From assembly GCA_964017185.1 (NCBI GenBank), contig OZ024876.1, positions 16,194,226 through 16,258,225 of the forward strand: a stretch of DNA of 64,000 bases. Direction: 5' to 3'. Of the stretch, positions 1 to 11,700 are shown piece by piece. The notes under the pieces were generated by a model. The model searched no databases and had not been told where the DNA came from. It saw only the letters and a program-made list of their open reading frames with translations. How positions within the stretch are numbered: position 1 is the stretch's first letter; every line of letters begins with the position of its first letter. Source of the DNA: Rugalucina vietnamica. Taxonomy: Eukaryota > Mollusca > Bivalvia > Lucinida > Lucinidae. The translations under genes were made by a program, and so were the position numbers.

Positions 1-51
1 ATTGGTATGCATATAGACAATTTAAGGAAACCGCATGTTTTTTTTTATATG

Positions 52-777
52 AAAAGGTACACGTAGGCAATGATCAGGAAATGGTGCAATCAGAAAGAAG
101 TCCACACTCAAAACCCGGAGGTGGGAAAAGAATTGACAATCATGTACTTATACTAAGAGAACATATCTTTAGCCAAGTGGACAGCTATTTCCCAATAGGC
201 GGCCACTCAGTTCCCGGAATTTAAATATATGAAAACGTATATAAAGTGCAAACAGCACAAAAATTCAACACCAAAACATAAAACAATTAGAACCACAACA
301 GAAGTATCACCTTGGAGCGGTCAGTAGTAAAATATTACTGGGGGCTTAATCCGGTTTTACATAACCTCGCCCTCCGCGTCTGAGTGGTTCACACCGGTTA
401 AATATTTGTTCGGTCCTCGTGGTGAATCTCTAACTAGTCAATAAATCATCAAGGACAAACAAATAAATCATAATAAACACCATGACGAATCAAAAACGAA
501 GACTCATACATACAATAAGCTGCCCATCAGCTTGAGATCCCTGTCAGAGTGCTAAACAAAATCACTGAAAATCTGGAGCAAAAGAAAAAAAAAAACATCA
601 GTTGAATCCCGGTGGGTCGAGCAACAGACAAGAAGCTCCGGCCTCAACCAACTAAAATGAATATAGCTTTATGCCGTGGCCATCATAGAGTCGGCGGCAT
701 GCAATTAAAAGAAGTATAGTTATCAACCGTGATTGGGTTAAAAACTAAGCATGAAAGACTGTCGCATCACATTTATA
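52..777 (-). mobile_element. 3' end of YLDD-RT retroelement (copy A)
   Basis: Read on the minus strand, this stretch matches the copy at 29092-30800 from the last codons of its coding region (about 690-777) through the conserved 3' part: the segment around GCCGGAGCTTCTTGTC, then the GGCGCC and GTGGCCACCTATTGGG motifs, ending near TTGCCTACTTGTACC. The coding part is truncated and not open. It is a 5'-truncated, diverged copy in the upstream intron of the Ig gene. Confidence 0.7.
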
Positions 778-926
778 TTACATCCTATAAGTTTGTGACG
801 TATGGTGATTTTTCTAATTGGAAAGGAAAAAATCCTTCCTTCCTATAAGTTTATTAAATTTGTAAACCAGGTCACCATACATTTCTGTACAACATTGCAT
901 GAATGGTGATGCCTAACAAACTAGGT

Positions 927-1205
927 CATTACGAAAACATGCCCATGCAATATAGAGAAATTTTTTTGGTTGTGAAAATGGAAGTTTTCGGTAGAAAATG
1001 TTTGATATTTTTCTTATTTTTGCTCAAAACATAGATTGTGGGTACACGTTAGTACCGCCTCGCCGAGGCGGTTCTAACGAGTACCCACAATCTATGTTTT
1101 GGAGCAAAAATAAGAAAAATAGGTATACCCCTGCACACCCCAGTTTTTTCTATATAAAAGTGGGGTTTAAGGGGGTATACATTACACGGGCATGTTATCC
1201 TGATG
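927..1205 (+). mobile_element. Palindromic element P1, copy 1 (full length)
   Basis: This is a type copy of the most frequent repeat here. The left end reads CATTACGAAAACATGCCCAT and the right end is its near inverted complement (CATGTTwTCCTGATG). The centre is a self-complementary block of about 70 bp around AACCGCCTCGCCGAGGCGGTT, flanked by CATAGATTGTGGGTAC and its complement. The right half carries TATACCCCTGCA and TATATAAAAGTGGGGT. No transposase is encoded, so it is a non-autonomous element of unknown superfamily. It ends 50 bp upstream of the first microexon. Confidence 0.85.
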
Positions 1206-1255
1206 AACTCGGCAGTATAATGTGAATTAACTGTTTTTATTATTTTTTTTTGCAG

Positions 1256-1279
1256 ATTCTCCACTTCCTAGAAAAGAAG
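1256..1279 (+). CDS. 24-nt microexon of an Ig-domain cell-surface protein gene
   Basis: A pyrimidine-rich tract ending TTTTTTTTTGCAG precedes this segment and GTAGGT follows it, so both splice signals are good. In phase 1 it encodes the eight-residue linker (x)SPLPRKE(G), whose last codon is completed as GGA by the next exon. Phase 1-1 matches the Ig exon at 1669, which is why I accept so short an exon. Upstream exons lie outside the window. The call rests on splice signals and phase continuity only; a cDNA would settle it. Confidence 0.6.
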
Positions 1280-1418
1280 GTAGGTTACATTTCTTTCATT
1301 TTTCACCCATTGCAAAAAGGTAGATCTTATTTTTAAATGATTTCCTTAGTTTAAAACATATTGTATTGTCAATCTCAAAAATGATTTTACCCGTATTTGC
1401 CATTGTGCTTATCTTTGC

Positions 1419-1635
1419 CATTCCGAAAACCTTCCCATGCAATATGTAGGGGATTTTTCAGCTGTAAAAATAGAAAATTTCATCCGAAAAATTTTGATAG
1501 TTTTAATTTATTTGCTCAAAACATTGATTGTGGGGTTCTAACAAATTCCATGTTTTGGATCAAAAAATAAGAAAAACTGTATACCCCAGTTTTACTGAAA
1601 GGGTATATACATTTCATGGACATGTTTTCCTGATG
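1419..1635 (+). mobile_element. Palindromic element P1, copy 2 (degraded core)
   Basis: Both P1 termini are recognisable but most of the central palindrome is lost; only ATTGATTGTGGGGTTCTAAC and a trace of the right arm remain. The right end lies 33 bp before the Ig exon, so the element abuts, or contributes to, the acceptor region. Confidence 0.75.
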
Positions 1636-1668
1636 AATACTGAAAACTTATGTTTATTTCAATTTCAG

Positions 1669-1959
1669 GAATTGTTATTACGGGAAAACCTTTTGTGGAA
1701 AAAGGAGAAAAAATAGTATTGACTTGTAATGCAACTGGGGAACTTTTCCCACCAGAGGATATTGACTGGTTTAAAGACGGATCTAAAGTTAAACAAGACC
1801 AGTTTAGAGGAATTAGCATTTCTAAGTTCCGTTTATCAGAGACTAAGACTCTGCATAGTAAATTAGAAATAGACCATAGTGATATGACGGACAGTGGCAA
1901 TTATATTTGTAGAAGCTCTGACATTTCCATTACCAGTAAACAAGTTATGGTTTTAAATG
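1669..1959 (+). CDS. Immunoglobulin-domain exon of a cell-surface protein gene
   Basis: The exon is bounded by TTTATTTCAATTTCAG and GTAAGT, is 291 nt long and has phase 1-1 boundaries, the usual arrangement for a shufflable Ig exon. It encodes a complete Ig fold of about 97 residues: Cys20 in IVLTC, the core Trp34 in DIDWF, Leu66 in KLEID, and Asp75, Gly77, Tyr79 and Cys81 in DSGNYIC, so the intradomain disulfide is intact. One N-glycosylation sequon (NAT) follows Cys20. The domain probably mediates extracellular adhesion or recognition. With the C-terminal exon at 12627 it resembles GPI-anchored Ig superfamily proteins of the lachesin/IgLON kind, but one domain cannot assign an orthologue. 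Confidence 0.88.
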
Positions 1960-2122
1960 GTAAGTAGATCTTTTATCAACGTTTTCAAGATATGGTTTTA
2001 GTTTTTGTGTTTTATGTAATGATGTCACTGGTTGAATAGTTTTAAAACATATTACGTCAAAATCCGCGCATTGCAATACCAGTGAGGTCGACGTGTTTGT
2101 GTCAGATGATTTATGAATTTCA

Positions 2123-2400
2123 CATCACGAAAACATGTCCGTGTTATGTATACCCCCTTGACCCCCACTTTCATATGCAAAACTGGGGTATGCAGGGGTA
2201 AACCTATTTTTCGTATTTTTGCTCCAAAACAGATTGTGGGTACTCGTTAGAACTGCCTCGGCGAGGCGATTCTAACGTGTACCCTTAATCTATGTTTTGA
2301 GCAAAAAAATAAGAAAACTGTCAAAATTTTTCGGCTGAACATTTTCAATATTTAAAACTAAAAAAATCTCTGTTTATTGCACGTGCAAGTTTTCGTAATG
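2123..2400 (-). mobile_element. Palindromic element P1, copy 3 (full length)
   Basis: It has intact termini CATCACGAAAACATGTCCGT and TTTTCGTAATG, with the central palindrome around ACTGCCTCGGCGAGGCGATT. It lies just inside the intron after the Ig exon. Confidence 0.85.
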
Positions 2401-2487
2401 ATAAACTACCGTATAATCCAAATCAGAATAGAATGAGTAATTTTTTAAAAATCAGCCTATTTAAGGTTTTATCTTACACCATTCAAT

Positions 2488-2727
2488 ATGAGCCGCGACG
2501 CGAGAAAACCGGTCTTCGGGGTTTCCGACCAGGTCCGACACAAACCGGCCTGTACAAGCTCAGAAAAGAGCTAGAATCTTGAAATTTCGGATTTAAGTAG
2601 AAGAGGAATTGTACTATCCGAGTAGCGAAAACAAAGGCGCTGATCAGCTTCGCGGTTACCGCGAAGCTGATCTGCGCCTTTGTTTTCGCCTAGGCAAAAA
2701 TCCGGTTTTCTCACGATGCGGCTCATA
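2488..2727 (+). mobile_element. Palindromic element P2, copy 1
   Basis: The ends are ATGAGCCGCGACGCGAGAAA and TTTTCTCACGATGCGGCTCA. The core is a near-perfect hairpin: GCGAAAACAAAGGCGC, then ATCAGCTTCGC, then the complementary half. The left flank carries TTTCCGACCAGGTCCGACAC, shared by the other P2 copies. There is no coding capacity. Confidence 0.85.
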
Positions 2728-3388
2728 TATGTTTATAGATAAGAACAGATGGACCAGGAACCGATGCAATTAAATTTAAAGTCCCAACATAGACAGCGGG
2801 ACTCACTAATATATAAGTCTCACTAATTTAAAGTGTGCCTGCCCCACTAAAATGTCTAAATACATGTTCGACGCCATCATACGTAATACTGTAACATTAA
2901 CCGTTTGTATGCCATCCCTGGAGGACCTCAGGGTGAAGTCCTCCTTAACTCACTCCGGTACAGTGTCTCATGATAAAGATAAATAGCTGACTCCAGCACC
3001 CAATTTACGAAGTACCAGATCTCATGATTCACAATACACAAGATATATGACCTATAGTGATGTTCTGAAGATTTCCCTAGGACTATCCCATAATGAAATA
3101 GTGTTCCCTCTTCAATGGTCTCATCAAAGAAGATCCAAGGCTGTTATTTAGTTAGGGGTTCAGAGGTATACATTTTAGTATGCCTTTGTCTAGCTTCTTG
3201 TAAATAGTTTTAATGTCCCATCCCAAAAGTTTCTCCTCATTTTGCTAAATTTGAAATTTAGCCACCCACCCAACACCTGAGATGATGATCAGAAATTGAT
3301 CGACACAGTATATGAGGATAGATATATGTTTATTTTCCCTCACCCACCAACGTTGTAAAGATCGCCATTAACCCTTGATCCACCATTA
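2728..3388. other. Intron sequence without recognised feature
   Basis: No open frame with a family motif, no strong inverted repeat and no splice-flanked coding block was found here. Confidence 0.5.
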
Positions 3389-3666
3389 CATTACGAAAAC
3401 ATGCGCATGCAATGTACAGAAAAAATTTTGGTTGTCAAAATGAAAATTTTCTCTGGAAAAAATTTGATATTTTTCTTATTTTTGCTCAAAACATAGATTG
3501 TGGGTACACGTTAGAACCGCCTCGCCGAGGCGGTTCTAACGAGTACCCACAATCTATGTGTTGGTGCAAAAATACGAAAAATAGGTATACCCCTGCATAC
3601 CCCAGTTTTACTATATAAAAGTGGGGTTTAGGGGGGTATACATTACATGGACATGTTTTCGTGATG
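3389..3666 (+). mobile_element. Palindromic element P1, copy 4 (full length)
   Basis: The termini are complete and the central palindrome is unbroken, with CATAGATTGTGGGTACACGT facing its complement. It is the cleanest P1 copy together with those at 927 and 19922. Confidence 0.88.
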
Positions 3667-3794
3667 GTTATGAATTGTGGGCCTCTATATGTAGCCCCTA
3701 CCTTCAACTATCAATTTCTGGTAGGCAGAATGAATCTGTTAAACAGCTACACAACTGAGGATGCACCATGATGCTGATATTTGTTACCTTAACT

Positions 3795-4010
3795 TTTATA
3801 AGCCTGACGTCCTTTTTATAGGACATATCCAAACAGCATAGCCCCAGATGTTACGCCGCAGAACGTGACGTCCCATCTGGGTCTGTTCTGTTTGCTCAGA
3901 GGAATTTCTTCGCCAAAAATGGAATAAAATTTTAAAATCACACCTGAAGCCCCTAAAAATTAAAGTGGACTAACCGAAATGATAACGATGGGTGAGTCCA
4001 TTCGTCAGTA
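3795..4010 (+). repeat. Hairpin repeat P3, copy 1
   Basis: The segment GCCTGACGTCC, then AGCCCCAGATG, CGCCGCAGAACG and the complement CATCTGGG form a hairpin followed by TAAAATCACACCTGAAGCCC. The same order recurs at 11468-11680. Confidence 0.7.
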
Positions 4011-4094
4011 AATAAAAGGGTTAATATTATTGCAAAGTTTGAAGGAAAGTTTAAGTTATGTTTACTGTAATTGGTGCGCTAATTATTTTACTGA

Positions 4095-4332
4095 AATTTA
4101 TACAAGGTCGGTTTGATTGAATGAAAAGTTTACAAAAAAGCATATTTACATTATTTTATCTTTTAAAAACAATAAAGGTAAGAGGCGGGGCGAATACCAT
4201 ACAGGAGACGAGCTTTATTTAGGTATACTTTTAGGCCAACTATAACTGTGTTCCTTTAGATTTGATTTATAGTTTTATCTTCAAAAACCGACCTGTTAAA
4301 CGTTCAGTAGTGGCCGACCTTGTATAAGTTTC
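4095..4332. mobile_element. Short TIR element (about 240 bp)
   Basis: The left end TTTATACAAGGTCGG is matched inverted by CCGACCTTGTATAAG at the right end. There is no open frame; it is a MITE-like element. Confidence 0.55.
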
Positions 4333-4972
4333 TGATTAAAATGTTACGCCAACTTTTTTCTAAACTCTTAATTTATTTCTCTCGGCTAAATATGAAAAAG
4401 TCAAAAGCCTTCATATTATTTTGTTGATTTTTGAAATATTCCTCGCAAGAATAATAATGTTTCAATATTTGATTCAGTCAAAATGTCGGTTGAATGAGCG
4501 GACTGTTTGTTTAACAAGTCGGTTCAAACGTTTCACGCTTTTTGGTCTTGTGTTTGCTGCCAAATTGACCACGGTACTTGCTTTTGTTGTATTCTTAGAA
4601 ATATTAGAACTGTTTCCTAGATGTTTGTCATGACTTTCTTAAATGCGCCACACTTATTGTGATCATTCTGGAAAATTTCAAGCGACAAGCGGTCATGAGT
4701 CTGTGGTTTGAACCCCTTGTATTCTACATTTCATTTTCTTGTAATTTTGCGTTTGCATCTTTCTTATTGACTGATTTATTATCATTTAACATGCTAAAAT
4801 CACCTCCAGGAAGAACGAATGCTTGTTCACATGTTGCAGCCCCCTTATTTGCATCAGGCTCACCTCTAAAATAACCACAACCATAAAAAATGTTCCCAGT
4901 TCTTAAAGACAGGGCTGGGGTATAAAAGCCCACACAGGTATACATGGATTAATCGAAATATCCATTACATAT
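4333..4972. other. Intron sequence without recognised feature
   Basis: Short open frames occur but show no domain motif and no splice context; I see nothing else. Confidence 0.45.
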
Positions 4973-5255
4973 CATCACGAAAACATGTCCGTGTAATGTA
5001 TACCCCATTGAACCCCACTTTTATAAAGCAAAACTGGTATACGTAGGGGTATACCTATTTTTTTTTTTATTTTTGCTCCAAAACATAGATTGTGGGTACT
5101 CGTTAGAACCGCATCTGCTCTGCAAGGTGGTTCTAACGAGTACCCACAATCTATGTTTTGAGCAAAAATAAGAAAATAAGAAAAAATCTATTGAAAATTT
5201 TCATTTTTACAACTTTAAAAATCACATTTTATTGCATGGGCAAGTTTTCGTAATG
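4973..5255 (-). mobile_element. Palindromic element P1, copy 5
   Basis: It is full length and minus-oriented. The central palindrome has a changed loop (ATCTGCTCTGCAAGG) in place of CTCGCCGAGG. Confidence 0.82.
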
Positions 5256-5337
5256 TAATATTTGCAAGTTGATCGCGAAATGTTATGATGCAATTTCATT
5301 TATCATGTGTTTTAATTGGTCACCGCACATGAAGTCA

Positions 5338-5605
5338 CATCATGAAAACATGTCCGTGAAATGTATACCCCATTAAACCCTACTTTTACATAGCAAAACT
5401 GGGATATGCAGGGGTATACCTATTTTTCTTATTTTTGCTCCAAAATATAGATTGTGGGTACTCGTTAGTACCGCCTCGCCCAGTGTGCCCACAATCTATG
5501 TTTTGAGCAAAAATAAGATATATATAAAAGAAAAATCTACTGAAAATTTTAATTTTTTAAAACTTTAAATATCTCTGTATATTGCATGGGCAAGTTGTCG
5601 TAATG
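5338..5605 (-). mobile_element. Palindromic element P1, copy 6
   Basis: It is minus-oriented. The right arm of the central palindrome is partly deleted after GTACCGCCTCGCCCA. Confidence 0.82.
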
Positions 5606-5760
5606 AAATCATGTCTTTAAACGGGCAATTATCATAGAATCATACAAGATGATTAAGAATATACAGTAAACATAGAATATGATTTTAACCTGTTTTTTGT
5701 CCTTAAAAGTCTTTGAATCTTCTCACTGGATAGCACTACCTTAAAACAAGTTTTGTTTTT

Positions 5761-7273
5761 AGCTCACCTGAGCCGAAGGCTCACAAATGAGCTTATAGTA
5801 TACCCGTGCTCCGGCGTCCGTCGTCCGTCGTCCGTCCACAATTTCACAGATCTTCTCCTCTGAAACCATTAGGCCAATCAAAGCCAAACTTCATGTGGAG
5901 CATCCATAAAAAGGGGAAACGAAAGTTTATATAAATGGTCCAGGTCACATGACCAAGATGACCGTCATGGCTATAAATAGCATAAACCTTTAACATCTTA
6001 TTCTCCAGAACCAGAAGGCCTATGATTTTGAAACTTGACATGAAGCATCAGGCAATGGAGCTCTACAAAGTTTATATAAATCATGACCCTGGGATGACCT
6101 TGACCTATTTTACGGCAAGGTCAACTTAGGTCGCCCATGCATTTGAATGGGAATAAAATAGGAAAATGTCATTTAATGGCAGAAAACTTGCTAGGAATGA
6201 GCAAATGGACAGAATATTTATGTTTATGAAAATATTTTGGGCCCAGGGGGTTGTCTGCCCTTGCCCCGGGGCTATATACATGTATATGACCATAATATTC
6301 AAACAATTCTTCTCTGAAACTACTTGGCCAGTCAAAGCAAACTTTATGTGGAACATCCTTAGGAAGAGGGAGTGAAAGTTTATAAATGGTCAAGGTCACA
6401 TAACCAAGATGGCCGCCATGGCTGTAAATAGCAAAAACCTTTAAAAATCCTCTTCTTCAGAACCAGAAGGCCTGTGATTTTGAAACCTGGCATGAAGCAT
6501 TAAGGATTGTAGCTCTACAAAGTTTGTATAAATAATGACCCTGGGATGACCTTGACCTATTTTACGGCAAGGTCAACTTAGATTACCCATGCATTTGAAT
6601 GGGGAAAACTAGGAAAATGCCATTTAATGGCAGAAAACTTTCTAGGAATGAGCAAATGGACAGAAGATTTATGTTTATGAAAATATTTTGGGCCTAGGAG
6701 GTTGTCTGCTCCTTCCCTGGGGCTATGTACATGTATATGACCATAATATTCAAACAGCTTCTTCTCAGAAACCGCTTGGCCAATCAAAGCCAAACTTTAT
6801 GTGGAGCATCCTTAGGAAGAGTGAATGAAAGGTTATATAAATGGTCAAGGTCACATGACCAAGATGGCTGTCATGGCTATAAATAGCAAAAACCTTTAAA
6901 AATCTTTCTTCTTCGGAACCAGAAGGCCTATGATTTTGAAACTTGGCATGAAGCATCAAGGAATGGAGCTCTACAAACTTTGCGTAAATCATGACCCTGG
7001 GATGGCCTTGACCTATTTTACGGCAAGGTCAACTTAGGTTGCCCATGTATTTTAATGGGGGAAAATTGTTAAAATTCATTTGAAGGGCAAAACTTGCAGT
7101 AAATTGGCAAATGGACTGAATTTTTATGATTTGAAACAATAAATTGACTCCAGGGGTTATTCTGACCCTGCCCTAGGGCTATATACATGTATATTACCAT
7201 TCTGGTCAAACAAGTTTATTAATATATATCTCAGGGCTCAGGTGAGCGTTTACAGGACCATTGGTCCTCTGGT
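5761..7273. mobile_element. AGCTCACCTGAG element with three internal 452-bp units
   Basis: The left end AGCTCACCTGAGCCGAAGGC is answered by CTCAGGTGAGCG near 7232, followed by a short hairpin AGGACCATTGGTCCT. Near the left end is a GTCC-rich run (GTCCGTCGTCCGTC). Inside, a unit containing GGCCAATCAAAGCCAAAC recurs at about 5873, 6327 and 6778, a period of about 452 bp. No protein is encoded. The terminal hairpin and tandem body suggest a Helitron-like non-autonomous element, but that assignment is inference. Confidence 0.7.
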
Positions 7274-7528
7274 CTTTACGAAAACATATCCATGCAATAT
7301 TCAGAGATTTTTAAAGCTGTAAAATTTAAAATTTTTGGTATATATTTTTTTATATTTTTCATTAGTTTTAGCTCAAACTGTTGATTGTGACTGCACTTTA
7401 GAACAACCTCGACAGTGCGGTTTGAACGAGTAAAAAATAAGGAAAATCGGTACACCACTGTACACCCAAATTTTACTATATAAAATTGGGTTTAAGAAGG
7501 TATACATTTCACGGACATCTTTGCATGT
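7274..7528 (+). mobile_element. Palindromic element P1, copy 7 (diverged)
   Basis: It is recognisable from TTTACGAAAACATATCCATG to ACGGACATCTTTGCATG; the core arms are diverged. It directly abuts the preceding element. Confidence 0.7.
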
Positions 7529-7789
7529 TGATTGGGTTATTCTAATAAAAAATACGTACATATCACGTAATTCGAGGTTAGTTCAACTAGACCTTTTTCT
7601 TCGGTCAGGTTCTGCCAAAAGGTCAAGAAAAAAGATTTTCAGTGATAAAAATGGCCGATGGAAGGATTATGGTAAGAAAATACACGAACACGAATAGTTA
7701 TGCGTTTGTCCTGCATGTTAGAAAAATAGCCTGGCTTAGTTTATGCTCTGTTAGGATCGTGGACAGCTTGTGGAAAATTTGACGAAAAG

Positions 7790-8337
7790 ACTACATAACT
7801 ACTGATGTCGAACGCCCCGGTGATGCTCGGATTGGTAATGTAGGCCCCAGTGAGAACATTGATTGGTTTGAGTTTCAAGATGGCGACAGTTAGATTCAAA
7901 TTTGTGCACACTACCTTTCTAAAAGGAATGGATACAAATGACTTAGGTAGGCTTACTTAATTTCGCATACGAAATAAGATACCCAGACATTACATCTTGC
8001 ATTAATTTTAGCATATCGATACCTGTATACGAAATACTTCTTAATTAACTATGCCCACGAAAAACAAAATAGTCCGTCAACTTGAAAATAAAGTAAGTAT
8101 TTAGCCATAGCCATATTTTGTACATGTGCTCCTTTTCTTAGTGCAAACCAGCAAAGCGATATTACCTTTACTAAATGTAAAGTTCTATCATTTGTTATCA
8201 TATAAAGGGTTTTCCTAGCTCTCGACCCAACTGTTTAGCACCGGATCGGTATTTTGAAACTCAATCCGATCAGTGTTCTCACTGTGGCCTACGTTACCGA
8301 TCCGAGCACCACGCAGGCGTTCGACAACAGTGATAAC
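7790..8337. mobile_element. TIR element with about 80-bp arms
   Basis: The left arm (GTCGAACGCC, GTGATGCTCGGATTGGTAA, GTAGGCC, CAGTGAGAAC) is repeated inverted at about 8252-8335. The internal 380 bp is AT-rich without an open frame. Confidence 0.7.
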
Positions 8338-8531
8338 GAACCAATAATACAGTTTCAAATTTGTTTAAATTCAATGTTTTAAAAACCGACCCCTCGAATT
8401 TAGGCTTTTATGGACTTTTCTCGCCTTATCCGTAGAGTTCCTTTAAATAAGCGAAGAGGGTTTCATATGTGACATTTCTTAAAACACACTTGAGCATATA
8501 ACGTTTAAGCTCAGAACATTTGAGAATTGAC

Positions 8532-8939
8532 ATTCAGATTTTAGCTTTCACTGGATGATGAAAAACATTAGGCTGTTTTTAATTTCCGTGAAGCCCGAAG
8601 GGCTTCTCGGAGACATTATAACAGCTTATGTTTTTCATCATCCAGTGAAAGCTAAAATCTGAATTGCAATACTTATATTTACATTTTATATTATCAATCA
8701 AGTCTCATATTTTTAATTGCACGTATGACCGCTTATTTTCATGTTATTTGACATTAAATCCGACTTAACGTAATTTTGGAACAGCCAAAACGTCAAATTT
8801 TCGCGCCTAACGTCATGGCGATACGCGACCAATGTCACGACAATAAGAGTAAACAAACAACGTCACTGGCTTGTTTTGACGTCGTACCGCCTATGGGCGT
8901 GGCCTCTAGATCACGTGACGTAATGTTTTTCATTGGGAA
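8532..8939. mobile_element. Hairpin-plus-tail element
   Basis: Arms at 8532-8568 and 8628-8664 (ATTCAGATTTTAGCTTTCAC and complement) form a long hairpin whose loop holds GAAGCCCGAAGGGCTTC. A tail of about 270 bp follows, rich in ACGTCA/TGACGT, and ends with another arm-derived motif, AATGTTTTTCATT. Confidence 0.6.
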
Positions 8940-9013
8940 ATGAAGAACATCAAGAAATATACTTTCATCTAGGGCGATTGCAATAAAAATGTAAATATAC
9001 ATTGTTCGTATAC

Positions 9014-9147
9014 CTTAGACGAGTACCCACAATGTTTCTTTTGGATTAAAATTAAGAAAATTAGGTATACCCATGCAAACTCCAGTTTTTCTAAATTAAA
9101 ACTGGGGTTTCAGGGGGTATATATTTCACGGACATGTTTTCCTGATG
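9014..9147 (+). mobile_element. Palindromic element P1, copy 8 (right half only)
   Basis: It starts inside the central palindrome (GAGTACCCACAATG) and runs to the right terminus CATGTTTTCCTGATG. Confidence 0.75.
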
Positions 9148-10488
9148 TATAGTCAAAAATGTGGGTTAAAGAGTTCAGTCTTTACTTACTTACTTAGTCT
9201 CATCGAACATTCATCTTCTTTTGGTGTAAGTTCAACTGTGTGTCATTATCCATAATGAAGTTGTATATGGCTGAAAGCTCTATGCTAGTGGTCTAAATAT
9301 TTATGTGTGAAATCAAAAAAAGGTTGTAATTTCTAACTGTATAATATATCTTCCTTGAAATTTTCGCGGGCACCAAGAATAATCCTTTTTACTCAGTCTC
9401 ATGACCACAACCATTCGTTATTTACCGTGTGATGCAAACCATTCCTAACAGAGCTTGTGAGCATGCTGAAAAATGTTCGTGAATAGCAAAAAGCGAATGA
9501 ACTCCTTGCCGACAGTAGCGCACTGTATACCATTTATTACGTGCCCGTTCGTTTCAGTTCTTCGGCGTTTGTGTTGTTTCATTTCTCTGTATATATAACA
9601 ACCGCATTTATTTTCTCAATTTATAACTTGCATGATGTTATGATGTTGTGTTGAAGAAGTGTCTGTCTCTCCTAAAATTGTGTTTTGCTTTATCATAATG
9701 GTTTACTGGCTAAATACAAAAAAAAAAAAAAGAAAAAAATGGCGGGAAAATATTTGAGTGTTAAGAATTCCTTTATGATATGGAAACGATACATAAAAAC
9801 AAATTGGTATGTGTTTTTACTTTTTGGCAGCAAACCAAGATGTATTTACTTTTTTACAATTTTATTCCATAATTTGCAAACGCAATCTGTACTGACCGAC
9901 AAAGAAACCTGACACATTTTGATGTCATATAAAATTTTATCCTTTGTCACGGGCGATTGATGTTTTACTATTTAAGCGTACCTGACTACTGTCTCACGCA
10001 ATTTCTGCAAACTGTGATATTGCAAAGTGCATTTTAGGCATCATTTGCACGTGCAATGTCATGGTTCGATGGATGCATTTTAAAGTCTGTACATGTAAAG
10101 TGCAGTGTTAGTCGCACATTTCGCCTTCGTAATTTCTATAGAATTCCTTTTGCCACCCCTAAATATGGACAAAAGAAATCGGAACGTTATCTACAAATGT
10201 GTTCGCCAAACGTTATTTCAGTCAGTGTGACCTCTTTTTGAGGACGCAATTGATAAGGTTAAATGACCACTCCCGCTTCAAGAGTTTCGCGACTTCCTGT
10301 TTGGACAATTCTTTTGGTTGACTTCTAAAACTACTCTGTTTGGTTTATTCTTCATTGCATCTAGATTTATATCCAAGAAAAAAGGAAGTTTTACAGTATA
10401 CATGTTAGGTATTAAGGACCCAACGTACTGATGTCTGTTACTGAAGTTGTTTAGACTTTGATTTGAGATTTTAGAAAATGACCTCTAC
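9148..10488. other. Intron sequence without recognised feature
   Basis: It contains an A-rich run near 9718-9738 and short unsupported open frames; I see no repeat unit or splice-flanked exon. Confidence 0.45.
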
Positions 10489-11230
10489 AGAAAGGGATTC
10501 CATTGAACAGCTAATGCATTGAAAAGCTATTGTGTGTTACAGAAAGGGGTTTCATTGAAAAGCTAATGCACTGAATAGCTACTGTGTGTCCCAGAAAGGG
10601 ATTTCATTGAAAAGCTAATGCATTGAATAGCTATTGTGTGTTACAGAAAGGGGTTTCATTGAAAAGCTAATTCATTGAATAGCTACTGTGTGTTACATAA
10701 AGGGGTCCCATTGAAAAGCTAATGCACTGAATAGCTATTGTGTGTTACAGAAAGGGGTTTCATTTAAAAAGCTAATGCATTGAATAGCTACTGTGTGTTA
10801 CAGAAAGGGGTTCCATTGAAAAGCTAATGCATTGAATAGCTATTGTGTGTTACAGAAAGTGGTTCCATTGAAAAGCTAATGCATTGAATAGCTATTGTGT
10901 GTTACATAAAGGGGTTCCATTGAAAAGCTAATGTATTGAATAGCTATTGTGTGTTACATAAAGGGGTTCCATTGAAAAGCTAATGCATTGAATAGCTATT
11001 GTGTGTTACAGAAAGGGGTTTCATTGAAAAGCTTATGCACTGAATAGCTATTGTGTGTTACAGAAAGGGGTTCCATTGAAAAGCTAATGAATTGAATAGC
11101 TACTGTGTGTTACAGAGAGGGGTTCCATTGAAAAAGCTAATGCATTGGAAAGCTATTGTGTGGTACAGAAAGGGGTTCCGTTGAAAAGCTAATGCATTGG
11201 AAAGCTATTGTGTGTTATAGAAAAGGGATA
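10489..11230 (+). repeat. 52-bp minisatellite, about 14 units
   Basis: A unit of about 52 bp (AGAAAGGGGTTYCATTGAAA, AGCTAATGCATTGAATAG, CTATTGTGTGTTAC) repeats head to tail with few substitutions and no spacers. It lies in the intron between the Ig exon and the second microexon. Confidence 0.93.
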
Positions 11231-11467
11231 TCAATTAAAAATATGTAATAATTGAATAAAATGGAGTTAAAATGATTTGCCTGAAATGTTGTAGCAAGCA
11301 GTTTTTCATTATACATTTGCTTTTTTAACTTTAACCTATAAATGTAGGTGTCGCGTTTCTTTTGTCGGTCAGTATATATTTTCAATGTTTTATAGAAGAA
11401 TACTGAATAGAATTCATTATTTATTTGGCATTACAACTTGTATTATCATCATTTACAGCTACTGTAA

Positions 11468-11680
11468 CTCATATCAGCCTGGCGTCCATTTTGTGGGACA
11501 TAGTCAAACTGTATAGCCCCAGATGTGACGCCGCAGAACGCGGCGTCCCATCTGGGGCTATTCTGTTTGCATAGAGAAACTTAATCGAAAAATGAGATTA
11601 AAAATCACTCCTAACCCCCCTAAAAATGAAAGTGTATACCATTGGCAAATCTATTCGTTAGAAATTGTTAATAAATAAGT
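11468..11680 (+). repeat. Hairpin repeat P3, copy 2
   Basis: It has the same order as at 3795, here with a stronger stem: AGCCCCAGATGTGACGCCGC against GCGGCGTCCCATCTGGGGCT. It ends about 20 bp before the second microexon. Confidence 0.75.
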
Positions 11681-11700
11681 TTTATTTATTATCGTTTCAG

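Noticed and set aside
998-1264. Open frames over the P1 core with a recurring PPRRGGSNEYPQSM peptide
   Set aside because: The peptide is only the translation of the palindromic DNA core; it appears in several frames and on both strands wherever P1 lies.
10489-11230. Regular short repeats suggesting a CRISPR array
   Set aside because: The whole 52-bp unit is conserved with no variable spacers, and the setting is an animal intron; it is a minisatellite.
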